Positions 26,386 to 35,491 of a stretch of 64,000 nt of DNA are shown in pieces. The notes beneath the pieces are model-generated. The model was not told the origin of the DNA. It saw nothing but the letters and a program-made list of their open reading frames with translations, and made no database searches. How positions within the stretch are numbered: the first letter of the stretch is position 1; each line of letters begins with the position of its first letter. The translations under genes were made by a program, and so were the position numbers. Where the stretch lies: assembly GCA_964608265.1 (NCBI GenBank), contig CAZSNP010000013.1, forward strand, positions 21,799 to 85,798, given 5' to 3'. This DNA comes from JANWXR01 sp964608265. Its GTDB lineage: Bacteria > Chloroflexota > Anaerolineae > Anaerolineales > UBA6663.

Positions 26386-27894
26386 TTATTCCTGCCAGCC
26401 GGCCATGAACTCCTGGATCGCTTCCTTCAACCTGGCCTCCGTCTCGGGCGCGATGGTCTTCCTGGCCTCGATGTCCTTGCCGAGGTCGGGGTGCGACGTT
26501 TCCATGAAACGCACAAAGGCCGACTCCCACGCCCGCATCTTGTCCACCGGAACGCTATCGGTGAAACCGCGCGTGCCCGCGTACATCACCATCACCTGAT
26601 TCTCGAGCGAGACCGGTTCGTACTGCGGCTGTTTGAGGATTTCGGTCAGGCGATACCCGCGATCGAGCTGGCGTTGGGTGGCCTTGTCGAGGTCGGAGCC
26701 AAAGGTAGCGAAGGCGGCCAGTTCGCGGAAGGCGGACATATCGCCTTTGAGCTGGCCGGCCACCTGCTTCATCGCCTTGGTCTGCGCATCGCCGCCCACC
26801 CGCGACACCGAGATGCCGACGTTCACCGCCGGGCGGATGCCGGCGTAGAACAGATCACTCTCGAGATAGATCTGGCCGTCGGTGATAGAGATGACGTTGG
26901 TGGGAATATACGCCGATACGTCGCCGAGCAGTGTCTCGATGATGGGCAGCGCGGTCAGTGAGCCGCCGCCGCGCTCATCGGAGAGTTGCGCCGCGCGTTC
27001 GAGCAGGCGCGAGTGCAGATAAAACACATCGCCCGGATACGCCTCGCGCCCCGGCGGGCGGCGGAGCAACAGCGACACCTGCCGGTACGCCCAGGCATGC
27101 TTCGAGAGGTCATCGTACACCACGAGCGCATCGCGCCCGGTCTCCATGAACTCTTCGCCGATGGCACAGCCGGCGTACGGGGCGATGTACTGCATGGCCG
27201 CCGGGTCGTCGGCCGAGGCCACCACGATGGTCGTGAACTCCATCGCGCCGTACTTCTCGAGCGTGCCGAGCACACGGGCGATCTGCGCCTTCTTCTGGCC
27301 GATGGCGACGTAAATGCAGAAGAGGTTCTTGCCCTTCTGGTTGATGATGGTGTCGAGGGCGATAGCGGTCTTGCCCGTTTGCCGGTCGCCGATGATGAGT
27401 TCGCGCTGGCCGCGGCCAATCGGGATCATGGCGTCAATCGGCTTGAGGCCGGTCTGCACCGGGCGCTTGACGTCTTTGCGTTCGACCACACCGGGGGCGA
27501 TGCGTTCGAGCGGGCGGAACTTGCCCGTGTTGATCGGGCCTTTGCCGTCAATCGGTTCGCCGAGTGCGTTGACGACCCGCCCGACGAGCGCGTCGCCGAC
27601 CGGCACCGAGGCGATGCGGCCGGTGCCACGCACCAGCATCCCCTCCTCGATCCCGCCATAATCGCCCAGCGCGATGATGCCGACGGACTCCTGCTCCAGG
27701 TTGAACGCCACGCCCATCACGCCGTTGTCGAACTGCACCAATTCCTGAGCGCGCACCGCGCTCAACCCGGAGGCCTTGGCGATGCCGTCCCCGGCTTCGG
27801 TCACCCGGCCCACATCCTGGGCCTCGACCTTGGGTTGAAAGGCGTCAATCTGTTTTTGGAGTGAGAGGGCTAAGTCTCTGACAAAATCCGACAT
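26386..27894 (-). CDS. atpA: F1 ATP synthase alpha subunit
   Basis: The 502-residue alpha subunit starts at ATG 27894 (MSDFVRDLALSLQKQIDAFQPKVEA); the open frame continues about 188 codons upstream but that part only shadows the next gene. P-loop GDRQTGKT, AYAGCAIGEEFM and PGREAYPGDVFYLHSRLLERAA are present. The delta subunit and the Fo genes (a, c, b) that usually precede atpA are not here; instead a LON-domain gene lies upstream on the same strand. Confidence 0.97.
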   Translation of the reverse strand: MSDFVRDLALSLQKQIDAFQPKVEAQDVGRVTEAGDGIAKASGLSAVRAQELVQFDNGVMGVAFNLEQESVGIIALGDYGGIEEGMLVRGTGRIASVPVGDALVGRVVNALGEPIDGKGPINTGKFRPLERIAPGVVERKDVKRPVQTGLKPIDAMIPIGRGQRELIIGDRQTGKTAIALDTIINQKGKNLFCIYVAIGQKKAQIARVLGTLEKYGAMEFTTIVVASADDPAAMQYIAPYAGCAIGEEFMETGRDALVVYDDLSKHAWAYRQVSLLLRRPPGREAYPGDVFYLHSRLLERAAQLSDERGGGSLTALPIIETLLGDVSAYIPTNVISITDGQIYLESDLFYAGIRPAVNVGISVSRVGGDAQTKAMKQVAGQLKGDMSAFRELAAFATFGSDLDKATQRQLDRGYRLTEILKQPQYEPVSLENQVMVMYAGTRGFTDSVPVDKMRAWESAFVRFMETSHPDLGKDIEARKTIAPETEARLKEAIQEFMAGWQE

Positions 27895-28057
27895 GCGAAG
27901 TGGCCTCCGGCCCAAGAACTTGGGTTTTATCACACTTTGGCCTGAGAGGTCCCAGGCTGAGAGTTCTCGCAAATGGGGGTCGCGCCTTGGGCAACGCGGC
28001 GCAGATAATACTTGAAAAGAAATGGAGTGTCCAGTCAACGCGCCGTTCGCGCCCAAT

Positions 28058-28726
28058 TTAGTTCGGGGAGAAATCGGCATTGTGGTCGGCCTGCGGGCTG
28101 GAGAGCATGGCGCGGATGAGGCTGATTTCACGCCGGTACAGCGCGCGTTCGCGGTCGAGCATCTCCTCGGCGGTGGGGCAGTCGAGCAGGGCCTGTTTCT
28201 CCACCATCGGCACCTGCACGACGATAGCCGAGAAATACGCCAAGGCCACCGGGTTGGCCGGCATCTCCTGTTTATCGAAGGAGATGTCGGCCACCTGGCC
28301 AAGCAGCTTGAGGTAACGATCGATCCAGGGCCGGAGTTGCTGCACACACTGTTGAGCGTGGCTCTCGTCATGCGCGGCCAGGGCATACTTCTCGACCGTG
28401 CCGGTGAGGTAACTCTGGTCGTGGTGCAATTCGCGAATGCGAAAACGCTCCTGACCAACCACCTCGATGTTCATCCGGCCATCGGGCAGACGCTCGACGC
28501 GCGAGATGGTGCCGTATGTCCCAACTGGATGCGGCCGGGCCAGGCCACCGACCTCCGGCCCGGAGTTGATGAGCACCACCCCGAACGGCAGGCGATCGGT
28601 GACGCACAGGTTGATCATCTCCCGATAACGCGGCTCGAAGATGTGAAGCGGCAATGTCATGCCGGGGAAGAAGACAGTGTGGAGTGGAAAGAGCGGGAGC
28701 TTAATGGCGCACCAGGGACGAATCAT
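28058..28726 (-). CDS. LON substrate-binding domain protein
   Basis: I choose ATG 28726 (MIRPWCAIKLPLFPLHTVFFPG), giving 222 residues that match the stand-alone LON N-terminal (PUA-like) domain: PLFPLHTVFFPGMTLPLHIFEPRYREM and a helical second half. No AAA or Ser/Lys protease domain follows. Such proteins are of uncertain role, possibly substrate adaptors. The start codon overlaps the -35 box of the divergent tRNA-Leu gene. Confidence 0.88.
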   Translation of the reverse strand: MIRPWCAIKLPLFPLHTVFFPGMTLPLHIFEPRYREMINLCVTDRLPFGVVLINSGPEVGGLARPHPVGTYGTISRVERLPDGRMNIEVVGQERFRIRELHHDQSYLTGTVEKYALAAHDESHAQQCVQQLRPWIDRYLKLLGQVADISFDKQEMPANPVALAYFSAIVVQVPMVEKQALLDCPTAEEMLDRERALYRREISLIRAMLSSPQADHNADFSPN

Positions 28727-28753
28727 TGACAGCCCGATTTGGCTGGCTATAAT
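28726..28753 (+). promoter_or_regulatory. sigma-70 promoter of tRNA-Leu
   Basis: TTGACA (28726-28731), a 16-base spacer and TATAAT (28748-28753) form the best vegetative promoter in the window, 37 bases before the tRNA. Confidence 0.85.
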
Positions 28754-28790
28754 TCTATCGCGCTTCGCAATGCGCCCTCCCCCCACTGAT

Positions 28791-28874
28791 GCGCCCGTGG
28801 CGGAATTGGCAGACGCGCCAGGTTGAGGGCCTGGTGGCCGAAAGGCTGTGTTGGTTCAAATCCAATCGGGCGCA
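28791..28874 (+). tRNA. tRNA-Leu (anticodon GAG)
   Basis: This is an 84-base type II tRNA. The acceptor GCGCCCG pairs with CGGGCGC, the anticodon arm is CCAGG-TTGAGGG-CCTGG with anticodon GAG, and a long variable arm (TGGCCGAAAGGCTG region) and T-loop GGTTCAAATCC follow. CCA is not fully encoded (A then CC, T). An AT-richer patch begins just downstream. Confidence 0.95.
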
Positions 28875-28881
28875 CCTAATC

Positions 28882-28915
28882 GCTAACGGCGTGCTTTCTC
28901 GGGCGCGCCGTTAGC
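28882..28915 (+). terminator. hairpin after tRNA-Leu
   Basis: GCTAACGGCG (28882-28891) pairs with CGCCGTTAGC (28906-28915) and is followed by ATTT; it probably terminates the tRNA transcript. Confidence 0.7.
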
Positions 28916-28931
28916 ATTTGGCTCGGGAGCA

Positions 28932-28980
28932 GGCGGAATTCGAACCCTCGCGCCCCGGGCCAGGGCATTTGAAAGCGAGC
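28932..28980 (-). other. possible tRNA-Ser 3'-half remnant
   Basis: On the minus strand, GCTCGCTTTCAAAT ... GCGAGGGTTCGAATTCCGCC resembles the anticodon-stem, T-arm and 3' end of a tRNA-Ser. The T-stem no longer pairs and no 5' half exists, so at best it is a decayed fragment left by an integration event. Confidence 0.3.
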
Positions 28981-28985
28981 TTCTC

Positions 28986-29459
28986 ATGGATGCTGAACCA
29001 ACTGAATCTGCGGCAATCCCCTTTGCAAATGGGCCGTTTATACAAGCGGCGTGTTTTTGTGAAAGCGTTATTGAGGATAAGTCCGGCACTATATCCTTGA
29101 TCCGAGTCATCGATACAGTAACTCGATCAGCGCGTGGCCCAAATCCACCGGAAGTTATGCCATCCTTTGTACAGATGATGAATCTGGTGGTTATGCTGAA
29201 ATCGGGAATGGCACTAGGGAGATCCGAGGTGAAAATTATCCCTCATTTGCCAGATGGGGCAACCGAAGATTCAATGTATTTCACAGTGCATTTCGAGGGT
29301 GCAGAGAAGGGGGTTAATCTGGTCGTTGGGCTTGGGTTCGAGTTTAAGCTAGAAGGTGTTTACTGGTTCAAGGTCTACATCGACGATGTGAAGGTTACAG
29401 AACTGCCAATTCGAATCAAATATGACCGCGTCTTTATACAGGGTCCAAAACCTGGATAG
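28986..29459 (+). CDS. hypothetical protein, 157 aa, AT-richer
   Basis: The product has no signal peptide or membrane helix and reads as an alpha/beta or beta-rich soluble protein (FIQAACFCESVIEDKSGTISLIRVID, GVNLVVGLGFEFKLEGVYWFKVYIDD). It faintly recalls the DUF6941 type of small beta proteins, but I cannot confirm it. Base composition is visibly closer to 50% than that of its neighbours. It follows the tRNA-Leu gene and converges on the next gene with a 26-base overlap, so recent acquisition is plausible. Confidence 0.6.
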   Translation: MDAEPTESAAIPFANGPFIQAACFCESVIEDKSGTISLIRVIDTVTRSARGPNPPEVMPSFVQMMNLVVMLKSGMALGRSEVKIIPHLPDGATEDSMYFTVHFEGAEKGVNLVVGLGFEFKLEGVYWFKVYIDDVKVTELPIRIKYDRVFIQGPKPG

Positions 29460-29793
29460 CGGAGGAAGTGACACTCTGAAATGGACCTGCTACCATGGTT
29501 TGGCTGGAGCCGCTTATTGCTGTTGATGAACTATGAGAGGGAAAATTCGTAATAGATGTAGGATGGCACTGCAAAACATCGCGGAGGTATAGTTTGGCAC
29601 TTTCCTCCGTGCGAAGGCCGTCCGACCATTCCGCAAGAGCCAGTTCTATGGCGGAAACAACATCCGCGTCGTCTGTGTCAGGACCTGGAACAAGGGACTC
29701 AAGATGAGACACTACCCAGTTTTCCAAGTCTGTCATACTGACTTCGTCTTCCACGTACCGGCTAACCATGTCGCGCAAGTCTTGTGAGAGCAT
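29434..29793 (-). CDS. hypothetical acidic protein, 119 aa
   Basis: The N-terminal 70 residues form an acidic helical segment (SRYVEDEVSMTDLENWVVSHLESL, AIELALAEWSDGLRTEESAKLYLRDVL); the C-terminal part is Ser/Thr-rich and low in structure. No family is recognised. Its ATG abuts the ATG of the next gene (CATATG), so the two starts are back to back with no spacer. An internal ATG at 29769 is an alternative. Base composition is AT-richer than the surroundings. Confidence 0.5.
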   Translation of the reverse strand: MLSQDLRDMVSRYVEDEVSMTDLENWVVSHLESLVPGPDTDDADVVSAIELALAEWSDGLRTEESAKLYLRDVLQCHPTSITNFPSHSSSTAISGSSQTMVAGPFQSVTSSAIQVLDPV

Positions 29794-30135
29794 ATGCCTT
29801 TACCGGTTGGGCCGAAACCCGTAGAGTGGGTCAGCAACGAGATTATACGGCGCGAATTCAATGAACGTCAACTCTTTGAAAAGGTTGGTCGCGGTGAGCT
29901 GATTGTGCAAATTAGGCGCCGCAGCCATCCGAAGCGTCCACCGCGTGGTGAGCCTAAATGTACTTGGAGTCAGATTGCGTATTATTTCACACCTACTAAC
30001 GAACTTGTGGCCATAGTACATCAGTATCGGCGTCCGGATGGAAAACTTGGTGCTAGCGGAAAACCAGATCCTAAAAGATTGATTCTCGAAGACCGGATTC
30101 TGTCTGTTCGAACTGACGACGACCGAGAAGATTGA
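29794..30135 (+). CDS. hypothetical protein, 113 aa
   Basis: This is a basic, soluble protein without recognised domains. The C-terminal part IVHQYRRPDGKLGASGKPDPKRLILEDRIL is well ordered and looks like a conserved core. It lies divergently, with zero spacing, from the acidic 119-aa gene, an arrangement that could be a toxin/antitoxin-like pair of opposite charge, although this is only a guess. It is AT-richer than the flanks. Confidence 0.5.
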   Translation: MPLPVGPKPVEWVSNEIIRREFNERQLFEKVGRGELIVQIRRRSHPKRPPRGEPKCTWSQIAYYFTPTNELVAIVHQYRRPDGKLGASGKPDPKRLILEDRILSVRTDDDRED

Positions 30136-30188
30136 CTTGTCCAAATGATACCATCGCTAACAGAGTACTAAATGGATGGCGGTATGAC

Positions 30189-31457
30189 TCACGTCACCTC
30201 CGGCGTCGCGGCCGAATATTTCTCGTACAGCCTTGCCTCGATCACGCGCCGCATCCGCATGACGGCTTCGTAGATTTCGACGAACGTGGTGTAGATCGGC
30301 GCCAGGCCGAAACGGATGTTGTCGGGGAAACGAAAGTCGGGGACGACGTTCATCGCTTCGATGAGGGCGCGATCAATCCGTAGCCCCTCCGGGTGGCCGA
30401 GCGAGACGTGCGAGCCGCGGCGCGCCGAGTCGCGAGGCGAGTTGAGACTGACGCCCAACGGTTGCAGCAGCGCCTCCCATAGCGCGATCAGGTATTCGGT
30501 CTGCCGCACCGATTTCGCGCGCAGCCGTTCCATCCCCGCCTCCAACAGCAACTCCACGCCCGGCTCCACCGCCGCCAGCGAGAGCATCGTCGGCGTGCCG
30601 GCGAGGAAGCGCGTCAGGCCCGGTGCGGGCCGGTAGTGCAGCTCCATCTCAAATTGGTCGCGCTGCCCGAACCAGCCCCAGATCGGGCTGCTCAGTCTCT
30701 CCTGCAAATCGGCGCGCACGTACAGAAAGGCCGGTGCGCCCGGCCCACCGTTGAGGTACTTGTACGTGCAACCGACGGCCAGCTCCACGTTGCAGGCGTT
30801 GAGCGCCACCGGCACCGCCCCGGCCGAGTGGCTCAAATCCCACAAGGCCCACGCCCCGGCGCGATGGGCGATGTCGGTGACCGCGCGCATGTCGTGTAGT
30901 TGGCCGCTCTTGAACTCCACGTGCGAGAGCGTGAGCAGCGCGGTATCCGCATCCACGGCCTGGGCGATTTCCTCCGGCGAGACGGTCAGCCCATCTCTGG
31001 AATGAACAAGGCGCAATTCGCAGCCCAGCGCCTGCGCGATGCCCTGCAAGAGATAAACATCCGAAGGAAAGTTGAGGTCGTCGGTGACGATGACGCGCCG
31101 AGCGGGGTTGGCCTGCAGGGCCGCGTGCACGAGTTTGTAGAAGTTGACCGAAGTCGAGTCGGTCACCAGCACTTCCTCGGCCCGCGCACCGACGAGTTGC
31201 GCGATCCGGCCGCCGATGCGCTGCGGGGCCGTGAACCACCCTTCCCCCCAGCCGCGGATAAGCCGCTGCCCCCACTCACGGTCGGCCACCTCCCGTAGCC
31301 GGGCCGCCGTGCGCTTCGGCAATCGCCCGAGCGAATTCCCATCCATATAAATCAAATTCGGATCATCCACCACGAACTCAGCCCGAAAGTGTGCGAGCTC
31401 ATCGGCGGCATCAAGGTGTTCGGCGTCGGCGCGGTCGGTGAGGGGGTGATTGGGCAT
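30189..31457 (-). CDS. kynU: kynureninase
   Basis: This 422-residue PLP enzyme has the kynureninase signatures IYMDGNSLGRLPKRT near the N-terminus, DSTSVNFYKLVHAAL, WDLSHSAGAVPVAL and the lysine region CTYKYLNGGPGAPAF. It cleaves kynurenine to anthranilate and alanine in tryptophan breakdown. No other kynurenine-pathway gene is nearby. It has a leaderless-type promoter (TATAAT seven bases before ATG). Confidence 0.95.
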   Translation of the reverse strand: MPNHPLTDRADAEHLDAADELAHFRAEFVVDDPNLIYMDGNSLGRLPKRTAARLREVADREWGQRLIRGWGEGWFTAPQRIGGRIAQLVGARAEEVLVTDSTSVNFYKLVHAALQANPARRVIVTDDLNFPSDVYLLQGIAQALGCELRLVHSRDGLTVSPEEIAQAVDADTALLTLSHVEFKSGQLHDMRAVTDIAHRAGAWALWDLSHSAGAVPVALNACNVELAVGCTYKYLNGGPGAPAFLYVRADLQERLSSPIWGWFGQRDQFEMELHYRPAPGLTRFLAGTPTMLSLAAVEPGVELLLEAGMERLRAKSVRQTEYLIALWEALLQPLGVSLNSPRDSARRGSHVSLGHPEGLRIDRALIEAMNVVPDFRFPDNIRFGLAPIYTTFVEIYEAVMRMRRVIEARLYEKYSAATPEVT

Positions 31458-31464
31458 GCGCGCG

Positions 31465-31470
31465 ATTATA
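31465..31470 (-). promoter_or_regulatory. leaderless -10 box of kynU
   Basis: TATAAT on the minus strand (31470 to 31465), then seven bases, then the kynU ATG at 31457. Confidence 0.6.
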
Positions 31471-31571
31471 GTCGTGCGCCCGTGACGATGTCAGCCGGAT
31501 GTCGGTTGACGGATTCACTCACCGGGTTTATCCTTTGGCCGCAAACTATTAACCTGTGGAGTAAATAGCGG

Positions 31572-32162
31572 ATGTCGGTTCGATTTGCGTTACTGGGGCT
31601 GCTGGCACATCGGCCTCGGCACGGTTACGAGTTACACGCCGCGTTCGAGGCGCTGGTCGGCGGCGAGCAGAACTGGGATGTGAAACCGGCCCAGATTTAC
31701 ACCACACTGGCCCGGCTGGAAGAATCCGGGCTGGTGGCCTACGAGGGTGCGGAGCAGGTGGGCGGGCCGGAGAAATACAACTACGCCATCACCCGCGCTG
31801 GCCGCGCCGAGTTGATTGCCTGGTTCGCTTCCGGTGTGGAGCGCGAGCACAACCGCGACGAGTTCTTTCTCAAGCTGATGCTGGCGCTGCTCACCGGCGA
31901 AGCCAGCCCGCGCAAATTGATCCAGACCCAGCGTGTGAAGTTGTATCAAGACCTGCACGCCGTCACCACGCGCCGCAACCGGTGCGACCCGAAGCGCGAG
32001 CTGGCGCGCATTCTGTTGTTCGATAAAGCCATCATGCACCTCGAGGCCGATGTGCGCTGGCTCGATATGCTTGAAGGGCGTCTGGATGAAGTGAAAAGAC
32101 AGCCGTTGCCCGAGCCGGAAGCCAAACCGCGCGGGCGACCGAAGAAAGTTTCGGAGGAATAA
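31572..32162 (+). CDS. PadR-family transcriptional regulator
   Basis: This 196-residue regulator has a winged-helix PadR domain (residues 1-85; LLAHRPRHGYELHAAFEALVGGEQNWDVKPAQIYTTLARLEESGLV) and a Vir-like C-terminal helical domain. It ends one base before the ABC ATPase gene and probably represses the three-gene exporter operon until a ligand binds. Confidence 0.92.
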   Translation: MSVRFALLGLLAHRPRHGYELHAAFEALVGGEQNWDVKPAQIYTTLARLEESGLVAYEGAEQVGGPEKYNYAITRAGRAELIAWFASGVEREHNRDEFFLKLMLALLTGEASPRKLIQTQRVKLYQDLHAVTTRRNRCDPKRELARILLFDKAIMHLEADVRWLDMLEGRLDEVKRQPLPEPEAKPRGRPKKVSEE

Positions 32163-32163
32163 C

Positions 32164-32913
32164 ATGTCCCTCATTCGCACCGAAAACCTGACCAAGATTT
32201 ATGGCACGGGCGAAACCGCCGTCACTGCGCTCGACCGCGTGAGCGTGGCGGTGGACGCCGGCGAGTTCGTGGCGGTGATGGGGCCGAGCGGCTGCGGAAA
32301 ATCCACGCTGCTGCATTTGCTCGGCGGGCTGGATCGCGCCACTTCGGGCCGGGTGCTGATTGACGGCGCTGATCTTTCGACGCTCAACGACGCGCGGCTC
32401 ACCGAACTGCGTCGCCGCCAGATCGGTTTTGTCTTTCAATTCTTCAATCTCATCCCGGTGCTCAGCGCCGCCGAGAACGCCGCGCTGCCGCTCACGCTCG
32501 ACGGCGCCGCGCCCTCCGCCGCGCAATCAAAGGCGCGCGAGTGGCTGACGAAAATCGGCCTCGGCAACCGGCTGCATCACCGGCCCGATCAACTGTCGGG
32601 TGGGCAGCAACAGCGGGTGGCAATGGCCCGCGCGCTGGCCGCCGAGCCGGCCCTCATCCTCGCCGACGAACCGACCGGCAACCTCGACTCGCGCGCGGCG
32701 GATGAGATCGCCGGGCTGCTGCGCCAGGCCTCGGAGGAATGGGGCCGCGCGGTGGTGATGGTCACGCACGACCCGCGCATCGCCGCTTACGCCGACCGCA
32801 TCATCTTCTTGAAAGATGGCAGCGTGGTGGATGAGACCCGCCTGAACGCCGACGACCGCGCCGACGATTCGGATGCGTTGCGCGAGAAAGTCGCGGCGTT
32901 GCAAACGCATTGA
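32164..32913 (+). CDS. LolD/MacB-type ABC transporter ATPase
   Basis: This 249-residue ATPase has Walker A GPSGCGKST, signature LSGGQQQRVAMARAL, Walker B LILADEPTGNLDS and the H-loop VTHDPR. It belongs to the LolCDE/MacB branch that powers mechanotransmission exporters. It pairs with the downstream 850-residue permease and could also serve the ATPase-less permeases at 16.8-19.4 kb. Confidence 0.95.
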   Translation: MSLIRTENLTKIYGTGETAVTALDRVSVAVDAGEFVAVMGPSGCGKSTLLHLLGGLDRATSGRVLIDGADLSTLNDARLTELRRRQIGFVFQFFNLIPVLSAAENAALPLTLDGAAPSAAQSKAREWLTKIGLGNRLHHRPDQLSGGQQQRVAMARALAAEPALILADEPTGNLDSRAADEIAGLLRQASEEWGRAVVMVTHDPRIAAYADRIIFLKDGSVVDETRLNADDRADDSDALREKVAALQTH

Positions 32914-32938
32914 GTGATCAGTGTTTTGGAGGAGTTGC

Positions 32939-35491
32939 ATGTTCAACCTCACCCTCGCTACCCGTTATCTCTTTGGCCGCCCGCTGCGCACGGCGCTGAC
33001 GACGCTGGCCATCGTCTTCGGCGTGCTCGTCATCTTCGGCATGAACACGCTGCTGCCCGCCTTCATCAATGCCTTTCAGGCCAATGCCATGGCCCTCGCC
33101 GAACAGTCCGACGCAACTATCACCAGCAAAACCGGTGAAGCATTCCCGTTGAGTGTGGCGGACACAGTGGCCGGGGTCGCGGGCGTGAGCGCCGTCTCGG
33201 CCAGGCTGGAGCGCCCGCTCAACCTGCCCCCGGACTATTTCGACCGCGACCCCGCGACACCCGACCGGGTGGCCTCCGTTTCGCTGGTGGGCGGCGACCC
33301 CGACACGCTGCGCGCGATGGGTTTCTACACCGTGGACCAAGGGCGCTTCATCACCGCTGAGGATGAGGGCGTGGCCGTCATTTCACGCTCGCTCGCCGAA
33401 GACATTGCCGCTGGCCTGGGCGATAGGCTGGAACTGCCCACGCCCACCGGCGTGGCCCGGTTGACCATCGTCGGGCTGCTGCCGCACCGGCGCACGCCGG
33501 GCAACGAGGCCGTGCTCGTGCCGCTGGCATACGCGCAGCAACTCTTGAACATGCCCGGCAGGATCAACATCATTGACGCCAACTTCGACACCGCCGAGGC
33601 CGCGCGCCGCGCGCAGATCGAAGATGCGCTCACGGCCGCGCTGGGCAACCACTACACCATCGGCGTCATTCAGGCCGGCGCGGAAATCCTCACCAACATC
33701 AAGACGGCGCAGGCCATCATGAACTTCCTCGGCACGCTGGGGTTGCTGATGGGCGGCTTCATCATCTTCAACACCTTCCGCACGATTGTGGCCGAGCGCA
33801 GGCGCGACATCGGCATGTTGCGGGCCATCGGCGCCAATCAGAAAACCATCCTGACGTTGATTTTGACCGAAGGCCTGGTGCAGGGAGTGATCGGCACGAC
33901 GCTCGGTTTGCTGTTGGGCTACGGGCTGGGCTGGGTCGCAGCCAGCGCCCTCGGCACCGTTGGGCGGCAATTCCTCAACATCAACGTCGGCGCGCCGGTG
34001 GTGACGGTGGGGCTGGTGGTGGTTTCGATTGTGATGGGGGTGGGCATCACGCTTCTGGCGGGATTGTTGCCCGCCCGCGCGGCCAGCCGCGTCACGCCGC
34101 TCGAGGCGCTGCGGCCTTCGGTGGGCGAGGCGATCTTCAAGCCGCTGGCCACGATCAGCTTTTGGGTTGGCGTGGCCTGCGTCGCCCTCGCCATCATCGC
34201 CATCGTCTCAGGCAACACCGGCCTGATCTCGCTTGGGGCGCTGCTGGTCGTCGTGGGTTTGGTGTTGATTGGGCCGGCGCTGGTGCAGCCGATTGCGCGC
34301 CTGTTCGGCCTGCTGCTGGCGCTGGTCTTTGCGCGGGCCGGCACGGCGCAGCTGGCGGAGGGCAATTTGGCGCGCCAGCCCACGCGCGCCGCGGTGACCG
34401 CCTCCACCACCATGATCGCGCTGGCGATCGTGGTGATGGCCTCGAGCATCCTCGCCAGCGTATCGGGCACCTTCATCAACATGTTGCAGAACACGCTGAA
34501 CAGCGACTATCTGCTCATGCCGCCGACAATTGCGGTGTGGGGGTTGAACGTGGGCGCGTCGCCCGACCTGGCCGATGAGCTGCGCGCGGTGGACGGCGTG
34601 GCCGTGGTCAGCACGCAGCGTTTCGCGGCGAGCGAAGTGAACGGCGTGGCTGTGGGCGTGCTCGGCATCGAGCCGGTGTCGTATCAGGCTACCAGTGATC
34701 TGGAATTCATAGAGGGCGAGAGGGACGCCGCGTATGCCGCGCTGGAGGGTGGGCGCAGCGCCATCATCAACGGCGTGCTGAAATCCACCGCCCGGCTCAA
34801 CGTGGGCGATGAAGTTCAATTGCTCACGCCCAGCGGCGAAGCGACCTATGAGATCGTGGCGGTGGCGAGCGACTACCTCAACGCCAAGACCACCACCGTG
34901 TACATCTCGCACGCCAACATCGCCGCCGACTTTGGCCGCACGGAGGATGTGTTCCTGCGCGTCAACCGCGCGCCGGCGGCCGACCCGGCGCAAGTCGAAG
35001 CGGGTCTGCGCGAAGTGCTCAAGCCGTATCCCCAGTTCCGGTTGATCGTCGGGCAGGAGTACATTGATGAGAACATCAAACTCTTTGACTCGGTGTTTCT
35101 GGGGATGTTCGTGCTGGTGCTGTTCCTCGCCATCCCTTCGCTGATCGCGATGGTGAACACGCTGGCCATCGGCGTCATCGAGCGCACGCGCGAGATCGGG
35201 ATGCTGCGCGCGGTGGGCGCGACCCGTAACCAGATCCGCACCATCGTTCTGGCCGAGGCGCTGATTCTCGCCGCGATTGGCACGGCGTTTGGCCTGCTCT
35301 CCGGCGTCTACCTCGGCTACATGGCGATCAACGCTTTCGGCGCGTTGGGTTTCCCCATGGATTACAGTTTCTCGGGCAATGGGTTGATCCTGGCGACGGC
35401 GGCCGGCCTGCTCTTCGGCGCGTTAGCGGCCATCATCCCGGCCCGACAAGCCGCGCGGCTCGAGGTGGTGCAGGCGCTGCGGTACGAGTGA
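32939..35491 (+). CDS. FtsX/LolCE-type ABC permease, 850 aa
   Basis: The ATG at 32939 follows a perfect GGAGGAG (32928-32934), so the six codons upstream in frame are discarded. The protein has two FtsX domains, each with three helices (ERRRDIGMLRAIGANQKTI and ERTREIGMLRAVGATRNQI are the coupling segments), separated by two extracytoplasmic MacB-type domains and extra central helices. It forms a single-chain exporter core with the preceding ATPase. Confidence 0.93.
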   Translation: MFNLTLATRYLFGRPLRTALTTLAIVFGVLVIFGMNTLLPAFINAFQANAMALAEQSDATITSKTGEAFPLSVADTVAGVAGVSAVSARLERPLNLPPDYFDRDPATPDRVASVSLVGGDPDTLRAMGFYTVDQGRFITAEDEGVAVISRSLAEDIAAGLGDRLELPTPTGVARLTIVGLLPHRRTPGNEAVLVPLAYAQQLLNMPGRINIIDANFDTAEAARRAQIEDALTAALGNHYTIGVIQAGAEILTNIKTAQAIMNFLGTLGLLMGGFIIFNTFRTIVAERRRDIGMLRAIGANQKTILTLILTEGLVQGVIGTTLGLLLGYGLGWVAASALGTVGRQFLNINVGAPVVTVGLVVVSIVMGVGITLLAGLLPARAASRVTPLEALRPSVGEAIFKPLATISFWVGVACVALAIIAIVSGNTGLISLGALLVVVGLVLIGPALVQPIARLFGLLLALVFARAGTAQLAEGNLARQPTRAAVTASTTMIALAIVVMASSILASVSGTFINMLQNTLNSDYLLMPPTIAVWGLNVGASPDLADELRAVDGVAVVSTQRFAASEVNGVAVGVLGIEPVSYQATSDLEFIEGERDAAYAALEGGRSAIINGVLKSTARLNVGDEVQLLTPSGEATYEIVAVASDYLNAKTTTVYISHANIAADFGRTEDVFLRVNRAPAADPAQVEAGLREVLKPYPQFRLIVGQEYIDENIKLFDSVFLGMFVLVLFLAIPSLIAMVNTLAIGVIERTREIGMLRAVGATRNQIRTIVLAEALILAAIGTAFGLLSGVYLGYMAINAFGALGFPMDYSFSGNGLILATAAGLLFGALAAIIPARQAARLEVVQALRYE

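Noticed and set aside
27895..28458. 188-codon extension of atpA
   Set aside because: It only shadows the LON-domain gene; the canonical alpha-subunit start is at 27894.
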